DNA from: Azomonas tarimensis
GTDB lineage: Bacteria; Pseudomonadota; Gammaproteobacteria; Pseudomonadales; Pseudomonadaceae
Direction: 5' to 3'
Assembly: GCF_042648805.1 (NCBI RefSeq)
Contig: NZ_JBHRXZ010000022.1
Coordinates: 434,001 to 498,000 of the forward strand
DNA length: 64,000 nt
Shown here: one piece after another, positions 48,205 through 58,023 of the stretch
Layout of the letters: each line of letters opens with the position of its first letter
How positions within the stretch are numbered: position 1 is the first letter of the stretch
The notes under the pieces: model-generated
Databases searched by the model: none
What the model saw: only the letters and a program-made list of their open reading frames with translations
Told to the model about the DNA's origin: nothing
Translations under genes and position numbers: made by a program

Positions 48205-50418
48205 TCAGGCGTGTGCCTTGATCAGCGGCTGCACCGCGTGGCGGAGGGCCTGCAACTGGCGGGCGATCAGTAACAGCTGCGTCTGCACCAGCCGGTGGCC
48301 GTCATCGGTGTCCTCCGGCATCTGTTCCAGGCGCGTTGCCAGGGCTTCGTCCTCGGCGCTCTCACTGTCGATCGGTCGGTTCTCCTGCAAGGCGACCGCC
48401 AACCCGTCCAGGCTGGCCGCCAGCTGCGCCGCCGTCTCATCGAGCAGGGCGTCGCTGGCATCGTCGGCCAGGCTTTCACGGTGCGCACCCAAGGCTGACA
48501 GGTAGCTCAGCAGCGCATTGGAATGCGTCAGAAAGCGAAACCCGGCCTCTGCGTCGCGACGGAAATGCCCAGGCTCGAGCAGCATGTTCGACAGGGTGGT
48601 GGACAGCGCGGCGTCAGCGTTGTGGGCATTGCGTCGGGCCAGGCGATAGGCCAGGTCATCGCGCTTGCCGGTGTCGTACTGACCCATGATCTGGCGCAGG
48701 TAGCCGGCACTGCAGCCCAGCGTGGCACCCAGCACCCGGTTCAGCCGCCGGCCCTGCCAGTCAGGCAGGACCAGGAAGACCGCGGCGGCGGCGATCAGGC
48801 TGCCGAGCAGGGTGTCCACCAGTCTTGGCCAGATCAGGCCATAACCGTCTCCGACCTGGTTGAAGCAGAACAGCACCATCAGGGTGATCGCAGCCGTCGC
48901 CAGGGTGTAGCGCGTGCTGCGTGTGGCGAAAAACACCACCCCGGCGACCACGGCGAACAGCGCCTGGATCTGCGCGGCGGGAAACAGGTTGAACAGGGCC
49001 CAGCCGGTAATCAGGCCCATTACCGTGCCGCTGATGCGCTGCACCAGCTTGATTCGTGTGGCCCCGTAGTTCGGTTGGCAGACAAACACTGTGGTCAGCA
49101 GCACCCAGTAACCCTGCTCGGGGTGGATCGCATGCAGGACGGCGTAACCGCAGAGCAGCGCCAGGGTCATGCGCAGGGCATGGCGAAACAGCAGCGATGT
49201 GGGTGTGAGCTGCTCACGGATGCGCCGTGCCCCTTCGCGCAGGCTGTGCGGCTGGCGGTCCAGCAGACTGCTGTCTTGCTCGCCGCTGAGCCCTTCCGGG
49301 TCGCTGGCGCTGGCCAGTTGGGCCTGCACCGCCTGGAGATTGCCTGCCAGCGCCCGTAGCGAGCGCAGCAGTCCGCGCCAGGCCGGGTTCTGCTGCGCGC
49401 GGAGGTAGTCGAGCGAGGCCTGCAGGTCTTCCATCGCCGCATTGCCGGCATCGCCCGTATGGTGGAACGGCTGATGCAGGCGAATGGCTTCGGCGAGCGC
49501 GCTGCAGCTGTTCGATTGCACCCGCAGCAACTGCTGGCAGCGAAACAGCACGTCGCTGTGAAAGAAGGCTTCGGCCAGTGCCTGGTAGGGGTAGTGCGAG
49601 GAGCTGGCCCGCTCGTGCAGGTCCTGGGCGAGAAAATACAGCTTGAGGTAATGGTTCAGCTCAGCGCTTCCGCGCGACTGGCCTATCCGGTGCAGGAGGG
49701 TTTCCTTCGCCCCGTTCATCGCGGCCACCACCCGGCCGTTCTGCCGCGCCAGCTCCAGGCGCCGCTCGCTGACATTGAGCTGACGCAGGGGCTCGAACAG
49801 GGCTGCCTTGAGCCGCAGGTAGCGCGACAGCTCGCGATAGACCTTGGCCAGGCTTTGCTGCACCGGCTGATGGGAAAACAGCGCATTCCACACCACCGAC
49901 AACAGCCCGTACCAGGCAGCACCGGCCACCAGCAGCAACGGCTCCAGCCATAGCTGCGGGGTTACGCCGCCGCGCTGATCCACCGCGATCATGCTGTAAA
50001 CCGAGAGGATCAGGGTGGCCTGGGCGATGGTCGCATAGCGCTCGCCGAGCGCCCCGAGCATCACCAGGGAGAAGGTCGCGCAGGCCAGTCCCAGGGCAAA
50101 CAGGAGCGGGTAGGGGAAGAGCAGCTCCACCGATACCGCTGCGACCGAAAAGCACACCAGGGTCACCAGCAGGGCCTGCAGGCGTCCGCGCCAGCTGTCA
50201 TCGGTTTCCGCCAGGGCGCTGGCGATGATGCCGAGAAACAGCGGTATCACCAGCCCCGGCTGCGCCAGGTGCCAGGACAGGCCCATGCTGCAGGCCAGGG
50301 CGATGAATACGCGCAGGCTGTATCCGAACTTTTCCAGCGCCCACAGGCGGCGCAGGGACTGGCGAAACGAAGGGGCTGGCATGTACAGGTCGGGGGAAGT
50401 GACTGGAGTCCTGAGCAT
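48205..50418 (-). CDS. yccS: FUSC/YccS-family inner-membrane protein
   Basis: 737 residues. Two sets of about five membrane helices (around 33-160 and 400-545), each followed by a cytoplasmic helical domain, as in YccS/YhfK and aromatic acid exporters of the FUSC superfamily. SLRVFIALACSMGLSWHL and WVLLTTVFVCQPNYGATRIK are the hallmark segments. Function in transport is likely; substrate unknown. The start could also be ATG 50382 (MPAPSFRQSL); neither has a clear ribosome site. Confidence 0.88.
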   Translation of the reverse strand: MLRTPVTSPDLYMPAPSFRQSLRRLWALEKFGYSLRVFIALACSMGLSWHLAQPGLVIPLFLGIIASALAETDDSWRGRLQALLVTLVCFSVAAVSVELLFPYPLLFALGLACATFSLVMLGALGERYATIAQATLILSVYSMIAVDQRGGVTPQLWLEPLLLVAGAAWYGLLSVVWNALFSHQPVQQSLAKVYRELSRYLRLKAALFEPLRQLNVSERRLELARQNGRVVAAMNGAKETLLHRIGQSRGSAELNHYLKLYFLAQDLHERASSSHYPYQALAEAFFHSDVLFRCQQLLRVQSNSCSALAEAIRLHQPFHHTGDAGNAAMEDLQASLDYLRAQQNPAWRGLLRSLRALAGNLQAVQAQLASASDPEGLSGEQDSSLLDRQPHSLREGARRIREQLTPTSLLFRHALRMTLALLCGYAVLHAIHPEQGYWVLLTTVFVCQPNYGATRIKLVQRISGTVMGLITGWALFNLFPAAQIQALFAVVAGVVFFATRSTRYTLATAAITLMVLFCFNQVGDGYGLIWPRLVDTLLGSLIAAAAVFLVLPDWQGRRLNRVLGATLGCSAGYLRQIMGQYDTGKRDDLAYRLARRNAHNADAALSTTLSNMLLEPGHFRRDAEAGFRFLTHSNALLSYLSALGAHRESLADDASDALLDETAAQLAASLDGLAVALQENRPIDSESAEDEALATRLEQMPEDTDDGHRLVQTQLLLIARQLQALRHAVQPLIKAHA

Positions 50419-50628
50419 GTCACAGCGCAGCCGAATCGTCTCGCTGGGCGTCGCATCGGCCCCGCATCACAGGATTGCCATGGTTCGTTAATCGGAATGC
50501 CGTCTGCGGTGGGCATCAATGGCCCGGCACCAAGCAAACCATCCAGATGTCACCCCTGCGAAAGACTGGGCGACCTCTAGCCCGGCCTTTCTTGCGAAGC
50601 ACTCGCGCGTCGGCTTTTCAGCGTTGGC

Positions 50629-52008
50629 TCAGACCTCGCGCACCCGCAACGACCGCCCCTTGACCTTTCCCTCGCTGAGCCGCTTCAGCGCCTGACGTGC
50701 CACGCCACGCTCCACCGCGACATAGGCCTGGTGGTCGAACAGAGCGATCTTGCCCACCTGAGCCCCGACGAGGCCGGCCTCACCCGTGAGCGCGCCGAGA
50801 ATGTCGCCCGGACGCAGTTTTTCCTTGCGCCCGGCGCCAATGCACAGGGTGGTCATCGGCGGCAGCAGCGGTCCGCTGTCGGCAGGCTGGAGCGAGGCCG
50901 GGTCGCACCAACGCAGCGGGGCACCCTGCAGGCGTTCCACCGCCTGCGCCCGGGCGGCTTCGGCCGGGGCGACCAGTGACAGCGCCAGCCCCTTTTCGCC
51001 GGCCCGGCCACTACGGCCGATTCGATGCACATGCACTTCCGGGTCACGGGAGAGTTCGACATTGATCACCGCTTCGAGGCCGGCGATGTCCAGCCCGCGC
51101 GCCGCCACGTCAGTGGCGACCAGTACGCTCAGGCTGCGATTGGCGAACATTGCCAGCACCTGGTCGCGCTCGCGCTGTTCCAGGTCGCCGTGCAACGGCG
51201 CGGCGCTGATTCTTTGGCCTTGAAGGTAGTCCACCAGCTCCTGGCATTGTTGCCGGGTGTGGCAGAACGCGACGCTGGAAGCGGGGCGGAAATGCCGCAA
51301 CAGCCGCGCCACGCTTTCCAGCCGTTGCGCCGGCTCGATTTCGTAGAAGCGCTGTTCGATCTGGCTGTCGTCATGCTGCGAGGCCACCTCGATCCGCTGC
51401 GGCTGACGCATGAAGCGAGCCGCCAGCTGTTCGATGCCGGCCGGATAGGTGGCGGAGAACAGCAGCGTCTGACGCCTCGCGGGCGTCTGCTCGATGATCT
51501 CGGCAATGCTGTCGTAGAAGCCCATGTCGAGCATGCGGTCGGCTTCGTCCAGTACCAGGCTGTTCAGTCCGTCGAGCACCAGGGTGCCCTTGCGCAGGTG
51601 TTCCTGAATCCGCCCCGGCGTGCCGACCACCACGTGCGCGCCGTGCTCCAGCGAACCGATCTGCGGGCCGATGGGCACCCCGCCGGACAGTGTGAGCACC
51701 TTGATGTTGTCTGCGGCCCGCGCCAGGCGGCGGATTTCCTTGGCCACCTGATCGGCCAGTTCGCGGGTTGGGCACAGCACCAGCGCCTGACAACCAAAGA
51801 ACCTGGGGTTCAGTGGGGCCAGCAGGGCAATGCCGAAGGCCACCGTCTTGCCGCTGCCAGTCTTGGCCTGGGCGATCAGGTCGCGGCCGGCCAGTGCCAG
51901 CGGCAGGCTCTGCGCCTGGATCGGGGTCATCGCCAGATAGCCGAGCGTCTCGAGGTTGACGAGCATGGCGGGGGAAATGGAGAGCGAGGAAAAGGCTGGG
52001 CTGGCCAC
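50629..52008 (-). CDS. dbpA: DbpA, ATP-dependent RNA helicase for 23S rRNA
   Basis: 459 residues. DEAD-box core with QAKTGSGKT, LVLDEADRMLDMG, SATYPAG, ARGLDIAGL and HRIGRSGR. The C-terminal DbpA RNA-binding domain (GRKEKLRPGDILGAL, then AYVAVERGVARQAL) is present, which directs it to 23S rRNA hairpin 92. It assists late 50S assembly. Confidence 0.96.
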   Translation of the reverse strand: MASPAFSSLSISPAMLVNLETLGYLAMTPIQAQSLPLALAGRDLIAQAKTGSGKTVAFGIALLAPLNPRFFGCQALVLCPTRELADQVAKEIRRLARAADNIKVLTLSGGVPIGPQIGSLEHGAHVVVGTPGRIQEHLRKGTLVLDGLNSLVLDEADRMLDMGFYDSIAEIIEQTPARRQTLLFSATYPAGIEQLAARFMRQPQRIEVASQHDDSQIEQRFYEIEPAQRLESVARLLRHFRPASSVAFCHTRQQCQELVDYLQGQRISAAPLHGDLEQRERDQVLAMFANRSLSVLVATDVAARGLDIAGLEAVINVELSRDPEVHVHRIGRSGRAGEKGLALSLVAPAEAARAQAVERLQGAPLRWCDPASLQPADSGPLLPPMTTLCIGAGRKEKLRPGDILGALTGEAGLVGAQVGKIALFDHQAYVAVERGVARQALKRLSEGKVKGRSLRVREV

Positions 52009-52080
52009 GGCAGAGTCTTCGGCGGGAGATGGCCGCGAAGTTTAGCAGGCCTGCCACGCCCCCGCGGCCGGCCGTCGGCG

Positions 52081-52980
52081 TCAGGGCGAGGTTTTGCGCT
52101 GCTCGGCGAGGATGGCCGCGATCCGCTCGTCCTTCTCATGCCACAACTGGCTCACCCACTCCTGCATGCGTGCGCGAAAGGCCGGGTCGTTGCCGTAGTC
52201 GCCCTGCCAGAGCGACGGATCCAGCTTGCGCTGACGCACATCGATGACCACATGCGAAACCTGGCCACTGAGCAGCGCCCAGAACCCGGGGATCCGGCCC
52301 TCGGGGTACACCAGGGTCACGTCCAGAATGGCGTCGAGCTGGTCACCGAGGGTGGCCAGCACATAGGCCACGCCACCGGCCTTGGGCTTGAGCAGGTGGC
52401 GGTATGGCGAGGCCTGCTGCTGATGCTTGGCCGGCGTGAAGCGGGTCCCTTCGAGATAGTTGACCACTGTGACCGGATGGTCGCGAAATTTCTGGCAGGC
52501 GCGCCGGGCCGCTGCGAGGTCGGCCCCGCGCAGGTGCGGATTGCGCTCGAGTACCCTCTTGGAGTGCCGCTTCATGAAAGGGTAATCCAGCGCCCAGAAG
52601 GCCGGGCCAAGGAAGGGTACCCATACCAGTTCCTGTTTGAGGAAGAAGCGAAAGAACGGGATCTGGCGGTTGAACGCCTCGATCAGCGCCGGGATGTCGA
52701 CCCAGGACTGGTGATTGCAGACCAGCAGATAGCCCCGATCGGAGCGCAGCTCGACACTGCCGCGTATCTCCCAGCGGGTAGGCGTCAGCCAGGCGAAGAT
52801 GCGTTGACCAATGGCGGCCCAGGTTTCCGCGACATGCGTCACCGCCTCGCTGCAGCGCCGCCGCAGGGGCGGCCAGGGCAGGAGCTTGAGCAGTCCCAGC
52901 ACCAGCAGAGGGCAGACCAGGATCAACGTATTGAGCGACAGCAGCAGCAAGACGGCGAGTCCTGTGGCCAGGCGGCGCAT
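52081..52980 (-). CDS. Acyltransferase, YihG/PlsC-like
   Basis: 299 residues from MRRLATGLAVLLLL, with GGAGG upstream; the longer frame is rejected. N-terminal membrane helix, then catalytic NHQSWVDIPAL (the NHxxxxD box) and VNYLEGTRFTP (EGTR box) and a LDVTLVYPEG segment. It probably is a 1-acylglycerol-3-phosphate acyltransferase of the YihG branch. It is divergent from the protease gene. Confidence 0.9.
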   Translation of the reverse strand: MRRLATGLAVLLLLSLNTLILVCPLLVLGLLKLLPWPPLRRRCSEAVTHVAETWAAIGQRIFAWLTPTRWEIRGSVELRSDRGYLLVCNHQSWVDIPALIEAFNRQIPFFRFFLKQELVWVPFLGPAFWALDYPFMKRHSKRVLERNPHLRGADLAAARRACQKFRDHPVTVVNYLEGTRFTPAKHQQQASPYRHLLKPKAGGVAYVLATLGDQLDAILDVTLVYPEGRIPGFWALLSGQVSHVVIDVRQRKLDPSLWQGDYGNDPAFRARMQEWVSQLWHEKDERIAAILAEQRKTSP

Positions 52981-53109
52981 GGAACCTCCGGGAACGACAC
53001 GGCCGCACATAATAGCAACACTTTTGCAGCCGCCGTCCGCAACCCGAATCGAACCGCCGCGGCCTGCCGCCGGTCGCATGGGCAGCCAATTGCATTCGAG
53101 GAGGCTGTC

Positions 53110-53646
53110 TTGCTACGTACGTCCGCTTTGCTGGGGCTCTTGAGCCTGGCCGTCGCGACCACCACGGTCGCGCAAACCCAACCGCACCTGTATGGGCGCT
53201 ACGAGAACATCCGCCTGGACCAGCTGGGCAAGACCCTGAAGGCCAAGATGGACACTGGCGCCATGACGGCCTCGCTGTCGGCACGCGACATCGAACGCTT
53301 CGAGCGCGACGGGGAAGACTGGGTGCGCTTTCGCCTGGCCATCGAGGGAATGGACGACACCCTCTACGAGCAGCCCATGGTGCGCATCAGCCAGATCAAG
53401 ACCCGCGCCGAGGAGCGCAGCGACCCCGAGGATGACACCGACATCGAGCGTGGCGCGGACATGGCTGAGCGTCCGGTGATCGAGATGGAGCTGTGCATTG
53501 GCGACCGCCTGATCGAGACCGAAGTCAACCTCACCGATCGCTCACGCTTCACCTATCCGCTGCTGGTCGGCGCTACCGCGCTGCGCCAGCTGGACGCCGC
53601 GGTCTATTCCACGCAGAAGTATACCGCCGGCCGGCCCGACTGCTGA
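53110..53646 (+). CDS. RimK-associated aspartic-type protease (RimB-like), exported
   Basis: 178 residues from a TTG start at 53110, preceded by GAGGAGG. Signal peptide LLGLLSLAVATTTVA is at the N-terminus. Domain: KAKMDTGAMTASLSARDIE with the DTGA motif, RPVIEMELCIG, then RFTYPLLVGATALRQL. It fits the retropepsin-like family named ATP-dependent zinc protease or RimB. The signal peptide says it is periplasmic. A very long frame upstream is a shadow of dbpA and the acyltransferase. Confidence 0.82.
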   Translation: MLRTSALLGLLSLAVATTTVAQTQPHLYGRYENIRLDQLGKTLKAKMDTGAMTASLSARDIERFERDGEDWVRFRLAIEGMDDTLYEQPMVRISQIKTRAEERSDPEDDTDIERGADMAERPVIEMELCIGDRLIETEVNLTDRSRFTYPLLVGATALRQLDAAVYSTQKYTAGRPDC

Positions 53647-54413
53647 ACGGACCCCGGCCGCCACCCTGCCCATGCTGGCCGGCCGGGAGCTTGCTGAAAA
53701 TCGCTCTTCGCCATTCTCTTGGCTGGCTTGTCGTCTGCGGTGTCTGCGTCAGCAAGGCGCGCTCGGGTCGTACCCGATGAAGCATTCGCTTTTCCCTCGC
53801 CTGAGATGTCTCGCTGATCCTGGCGGCATTGCTGACCTCTGCGACCGGGAATACTCCCGCCAATGCCTGCAGGTGGAATTAGTCCTGAAAGGCATATTCG
53901 GTCGTGGGTAGTCTCATCTCTCTGATCATCAAATTTTAACGAAGGGTCATTCATGTAATTATCGTGGCGATGATTATCCGTGAAGAAGTTGTCCAATCGT
54001 TATTAATTGTTCAGGGTTGCTTTATCAGGGTGCACTATTTGTCATGAAGTTTACATTGATATCCATAAATCGATGGCCTGTCATATCAATAACTACTCGC
54101 GGAAAATCCATTCTATGCCAGCCGGCGGCTTACGCTCGGCTGGCTGGTCAATTATTGACCGTTGGGTGAGTGAGTCGGTCCCTCGCCGCTAATCCCGGGC
54201 GCTGCGACCTCTGAATACATTCGCTGAATGGCCTTGAAGCCTCCAAGGAATAGTCAACAAGGTTGATGGCGTAAGGCCGTTCTTCAACGGCTCAGACGCG
54301 TCTTAGGGCCTCCGTCAGACTAAAGTCGGGGCTTTCATTTGGCTTGAGATCTTTGTTACATTCAATGTGTGGGTTTCCTTCACTCGCAATTACAATAAAG
54401 GCGGAGAACGGCG
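53647..54413. other. Long regulatory gap before the DUF4212/symporter operon
   Basis: No gene is convincing; open frames at 53672-53911 and 54007-54192 have no ribosome site or family. Composition drops to AT-rich over about 53920-54120. Two inverted repeats stand out: GGTCAAT-T-ATTGACC (54146-54160), a perfect palindrome that could be an operator, and a hairpin GCCGTT-CTTC-AACGGC (54276-54291). The gap is long enough for a sizeable leader or regulator sites. Confidence 0.6.
54146..54160. promoter_or_regulatory. Palindrome, possible operator
   Basis: GGTCAATTATTGACC, 7-bp arms, perfect. Located about 255 bp before the DUF4212 gene. The binding protein is unknown. Confidence 0.4.
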
Positions 54414-54674
54414 ATGGCCGACGATAAGAACAATGCTGCTGCGTACTGGAAGGCGAATGTTCGTCTCATAACATGGAGCCTGGTGGTCTGGGCTCTTGTC
54501 TCATATGGCTTTGGCATCCTCTTGCGCCCGTTGCTATCCGGTATACCGGTAGGCGGAACAGATCTGGGGTTCTGGTTCGCTCAACAGGGTTCCATCATCA
54601 CGTTCATTGCGATCATCTTCCACTATGCGTGGCGGCTGAACAAACTGGACAAGGAATTCGGGGTCGAGGAGTAA
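54414..54674 (+). CDS. DUF4212 small symporter subunit
   Basis: 86 residues, two membrane helices (LVVWALVSYGFGILLRPLL and ITFIAIIFHYAWRL). Family DUF4212 is nearly always encoded directly before a sodium:solute symporter. GGCGGAG precedes ATG. The next gene begins 6 bp later. Confidence 0.92.
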   Translation: MADDKNNAAAYWKANVRLITWSLVVWALVSYGFGILLRPLLSGIPVGGTDLGFWFAQQGSIITFIAIIFHYAWRLNKLDKEFGVEE

Positions 54675-54680
54675 GCCAGC

Positions 54681-56450
54681 ATGAGTCAGTATTGGATCAA
54701 CATGTTGTTCGTGGGCGCCTCCTTCGTGCTCTATATCGGGATCGCGGTCTGGGCCCGAGCTGGATCGACCAAGGAGTTCTACGTAGCCGGTGGGGGCGTG
54801 CACCCGGTAACCAACGGTATGGCTACGGCGGCGGACTGGATGTCCGCAGCGTCCTTCATTTCCATGGCGGGTATCATCGCGGCCGGTGGCTATGGCACCT
54901 CGGTCTACCTGATGGGCTGGACTGGCGGCTACGTGCTGCTGGCCATGCTGCTGGCGCCCTACCTCCGCAAGTTCGGCAAGTTCACCGTGCCGGATTTCAT
55001 CGGTGACCGTTTCTACAGCCGTGGTGCGCGCCTGGTTGCGGTGATCTGTCTGATCCTCATCTCCGTGACCTACGTGATCGGCCAGATGTCCGGTGCCGGC
55101 GTGGCCTTCTCCCGCTTCCTCGAAGTGAGCAACTCCGCCGGTATCTGGATCGCTGCCGCGATCGTGTTCGCCTATGCGGTATTCGGCGGCATGAAGGGCA
55201 TCACATACACCCAGGTGGCGCAGTACATCGTACTGATCATTGCCTACACCATTCCGGCGGTGTTCATCGCCATGCAACTGACTGGCAATCCGATCCCGAT
55301 GTTCGGCATGTTCGGCACCCACGTCGAATCCGGTATGCCGCTGCTGGAAAGGCTGGATACCGTCGTGCGTGACCTGGGCTTCGCCGAGTACACTGCCGAT
55401 GTCGACAACAAGCTGAACATGTTCCTGTTCACCCTGTCGCTGATGATCGGTACCGCCGGCCTTCCGCACGTCATCATTCGCTTCTTCACCGTACCGAAAG
55501 TGGCTGACGCTCGCTGGTCGGCTGGCTGGACCTTGGTCTTCATCGCCATGCTGTACCTGACCGCTCCGGCCGTTGCCTCCATGGCTCGCCTGAACCTGGT
55601 GACTACCATCTATCCGGAAGGCACCCAGGCCGAAGCGCTGCTGTACGACGAGCGTCCGGGCTGGATCCAGACCTGGGAAGAGACCGGTCTGATCTCCTGG
55701 GAAGACAAGAACGGCGATGGTCGTATCCAGATGTACAACGACGCCAACGCCGCCTTCGCCCCCACTGCGCAGGAACGTGGCTGGAACGGCAACGAGCTGA
55801 CCGTCAATAACGACATCATCGTGCTGGCCAACCCGGAAATCGCCAACCTGCCGTCCTGGGTCATCGGTCTGATCGCGGCCGGTGCCATCGCGGCGGCGCT
55901 GTCCACGGCTGCCGGCCTTCTGCTGGCCATCTCCTCGGCCATCAGTCATGACCTGATCAAGACCCTCATCAATCCGAAGATCAGCGAGAAAAACGAGATG
56001 CTGGCGGCGCGTCTGTCCATGACGGCTGCAATCATTCTCGCTACCTATCTGGGTCTGAATCCGCCGGGCTTCGCGGCCCAGGTGGTGGCACTGGCGTTCG
56101 GTCTTGCCGCAGCGAGCCTGTTCCCGGCGCTGATGATGGGGATCTTCTCCAAGCGCGTGAACAGCAAGGGTGCGGTCGCGGGAATGCTGGTTGGTGTGGT
56201 GAGCACCGCCGTGTACATCTTCCTGTATCTCGGCTGGTTCTTCATTCCGGGCACTGCGACTCTCGTCAACACGCCTGACAACTGGATGTTCGGTATCTCC
56301 CCGCAGGCCTTCGGTGCCGTGGGTGCAATGCTGAACTTCGCCGTGGCTTACGCCGTATCGATGGCTACCGAGGCTCCGCCGCAGGAGATCCAAGACCTGG
56401 TCGAAAGCGTACGTACCCCGAAAGGTGCTGGTATCGCGCTTGATCACTAA
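54681..56450 (+). CDS. Sodium:solute symporter, ActP/VC_2705-like
   Basis: 589 residues, about 13 membrane helices. SSS family motifs: WARAGSTKEFYVAGGGVHPV, GYVLLAMLLAPYLRKFGKFT, YTQVAQYIVLIIAYT, GTAGLPHVIIRFFTVP. The loop with DKNGDGRIQMY resembles an EF-hand calcium site. The VC_2705 branch transports acetate or other monocarboxylates. It is followed by a strong terminator. Confidence 0.93.
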   Translation: MSQYWINMLFVGASFVLYIGIAVWARAGSTKEFYVAGGGVHPVTNGMATAADWMSAASFISMAGIIAAGGYGTSVYLMGWTGGYVLLAMLLAPYLRKFGKFTVPDFIGDRFYSRGARLVAVICLILISVTYVIGQMSGAGVAFSRFLEVSNSAGIWIAAAIVFAYAVFGGMKGITYTQVAQYIVLIIAYTIPAVFIAMQLTGNPIPMFGMFGTHVESGMPLLERLDTVVRDLGFAEYTADVDNKLNMFLFTLSLMIGTAGLPHVIIRFFTVPKVADARWSAGWTLVFIAMLYLTAPAVASMARLNLVTTIYPEGTQAEALLYDERPGWIQTWEETGLISWEDKNGDGRIQMYNDANAAFAPTAQERGWNGNELTVNNDIIVLANPEIANLPSWVIGLIAAGAIAAALSTAAGLLLAISSAISHDLIKTLINPKISEKNEMLAARLSMTAAIILATYLGLNPPGFAAQVVALAFGLAAASLFPALMMGIFSKRVNSKGAVAGMLVGVVSTAVYIFLYLGWFFIPGTATLVNTPDNWMFGISPQAFGAVGAMLNFAVAYAVSMATEAPPQEIQDLVESVRTPKGAGIALDH

Positions 56451-56502
56451 GCGATAATATGGCCTGAAGCCAGATCCAGAAATCTGGCCCGACGGTTGAG
56501 AC

Positions 56503-56538
56503 AAAAATCGGGCTTCCATTTGGAAGCCCGATTTTTTT
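56503..56538. terminator. Bidirectional terminator after the symporter
   Basis: AAAAATCGGGCTTCCA pairs with TGGAAGCCCGATTTTT around a TT loop, ending in a T-run. A smaller hairpin (GCCAGAT-ATCTGGC, 56469-56488) precedes it. Confidence 0.93.
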
Positions 56539-56551
56539 AAGGAAGTCGAAT

Positions 56552-57070
56552 ATGATCTGGCACCTGATTGCCGCGTTCTGCGCCGCGCTTGCGGGGGCAG
56601 GTATTGCGCTGATACTGCGCTCCCTGACGCGCAAACGCCTGCCAAAATGGATCATCCCGGCCTTTGCCGGCCTGGGGATGCTCTTCTATACGATCCACTA
56701 CGAATACACTTGGTTTGAAACCAAGCAAGCGCGCCTACCGGCAGACTCCATGGTGGTTTCAAGCGAGGAGGGCGAGATGCTCTGGCGTCCATGGACCATG
56801 GCGCTTCCCATGCCCATGGCCTACACGGTGCTCGACGGTGCGAATGCGCAAATCACTGATACCGAGAATGGCCGTATGGCCCGGTTTGTCCTCTACCGTT
56901 TCGAAAAGCAGCACCTGATCTCGACGGTTACCAGCAGCCCCTATCAGCTGCTCTGCGACGAGAAGGCCATGTTCAGGCTCAACGAGGAAGGCCAGGCACG
57001 GTTCAGCACCTTGACCGAGCTGGACGAGAACGACCCGCTTTATCAGGCCCTTTGTCTTACTGATCGCTAG
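56552..57070 (+). CDS. Hypothetical membrane-anchored protein (172 aa)
   Basis: 172 residues. Two N-terminal membrane helices (4-23 and about 34-47, IIPAFAGLGMLFYTIHYEYT), then a strand-rich domain with RPWTMALPMPMAYTVLDGAN and two cysteines late. No known family. AAGGAAG precedes ATG. It directly follows the terminator and stands alone. Confidence 0.75.
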   Translation: MIWHLIAAFCAALAGAGIALILRSLTRKRLPKWIIPAFAGLGMLFYTIHYEYTWFETKQARLPADSMVVSSEEGEMLWRPWTMALPMPMAYTVLDGANAQITDTENGRMARFVLYRFEKQHLISTVTSSPYQLLCDEKAMFRLNEEGQARFSTLTELDENDPLYQALCLTDR

Positions 57071-57315
57071 CTAGCGGACCCACGCGGGCCGCTTCTCCGG
57101 TGGCCCAGTTGTTGGACCAGGTGCGAGCCTCGCCCGAAGCGTGGCGGTCGGTGTTTGGCGTGGGTGCAGGTGGACTTGAGGCAGACAGTGCAAGGCAGAG
57201 CCCAGGATAGGGCTCCTGCAATAGGGCGGCGGGTTCAGGCGCCTGCCGTTGAGGTGAGGTGTCCGTTCCCGCAGTTGCCAAGGCCTGGCCTGTGTACTGC
57301 CGAGACCGAATGTAC

Positions 57316-58023
57316 TCAGATCGAGCTGAGAGAGGCCTTGCGGGCGCGTTGCCAGCATCTGAGTCGCTGAGCCATTTCGTCTACCCGATCCAGCCCCATG
57401 CGCTGGGCTCGATTCATCAGGATCAGGGCGATTTCCGCGGTGGCCATTGCATCTGCGGAGGCGTTATGGCGTTGCGGTATGTGGATCTTGAAATGATCGA
57501 GCCAGTGATCCAGGCCGCCCCGATGAATCAGGGCTTCCGGGAACAGCATCGGTGCCAGGTCGGCGACGTCGAGAAAGCTGTGTTCGAGGTTGTAGCCCAA
57601 TTCGCTCTTCAGGGCGCGGGCCAGCATGCGCTGATCGAACGGCGAATGGAAGGCAAGAAAGACGCAGTCGCCGGCGAATTCCATGAAGCTGAGCAGCGCC
57701 TCCGCAGGTGGCAGGCCGTCTGCCAGTGCGCTCGGTGCGATGCCGTGGATCAGCACGCTCTCGGTGAACTTGACCTGGCGGCACAGGGTGCACTCGAACT
57801 GCTGGGAGAAATCGATTGCGCCGTCTTCGATGGTGACGGCGCCGATTGATATGACCAGGTCACGCTTGAGGTGCAGGCCAGTGGTTTCGAGGTCGAGGAC
57901 CACCAGCCGTCGGTCGCGCAGCTTGGCCGTGTCCAACCGGTCGGGCCGTGGCAGCTCGGCGACGCGTTGCTGCTGCTCGGGCGTGAGCTTGGGACCGCGT
58001 GGGCTGAACCAGGACATGTTCAT
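57316..58023 (-). CDS. DnaQ-like 3'-5' exonuclease
   Basis: 235 residues. RNase H fold exonuclease: VLDLETTGLH (Exo I, DxE), AFHSPFDQRML (Exo II) and RHNASADAMATAEIAL (Exo III, HxAxxDA). Without the polymerase partner-binding tail of true epsilon, it is a stand-alone DEDDh nuclease. Its ATG overlaps the stop of the DUF294 gene (ATGA); this pair next to an acetate symporter is common in pseudomonads. Confidence 0.92.
   Translation of the reverse strand: MNMSWFSPRGPKLTPEQQQRVAELPRPDRLDTAKLRDRRLVVLDLETTGLHLKRDLVISIGAVTIEDGAIDFSQQFECTLCRQVKFTESVLIHGIAPSALADGLPPAEALLSFMEFAGDCVFLAFHSPFDQRMLARALKSELGYNLEHSFLDVADLAPMLFPEALIHRGGLDHWLDHFKIHIPQRHNASADAMATAEIALILMNRAQRMGLDRVDEMAQRLRCWQRARKASLSSI

Noticed and set aside
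53672..54192. Two open frames in the gap before the DUF4212 gene
   Set aside because: No ribosome site; AT-rich composition unlike genes; no motif.
54330..54365. Sigma-54-like TGGCTTGAGATCTTTG before the DUF4212 gene
   Set aside because: The GC of the -12 half is missing at the right spacing.
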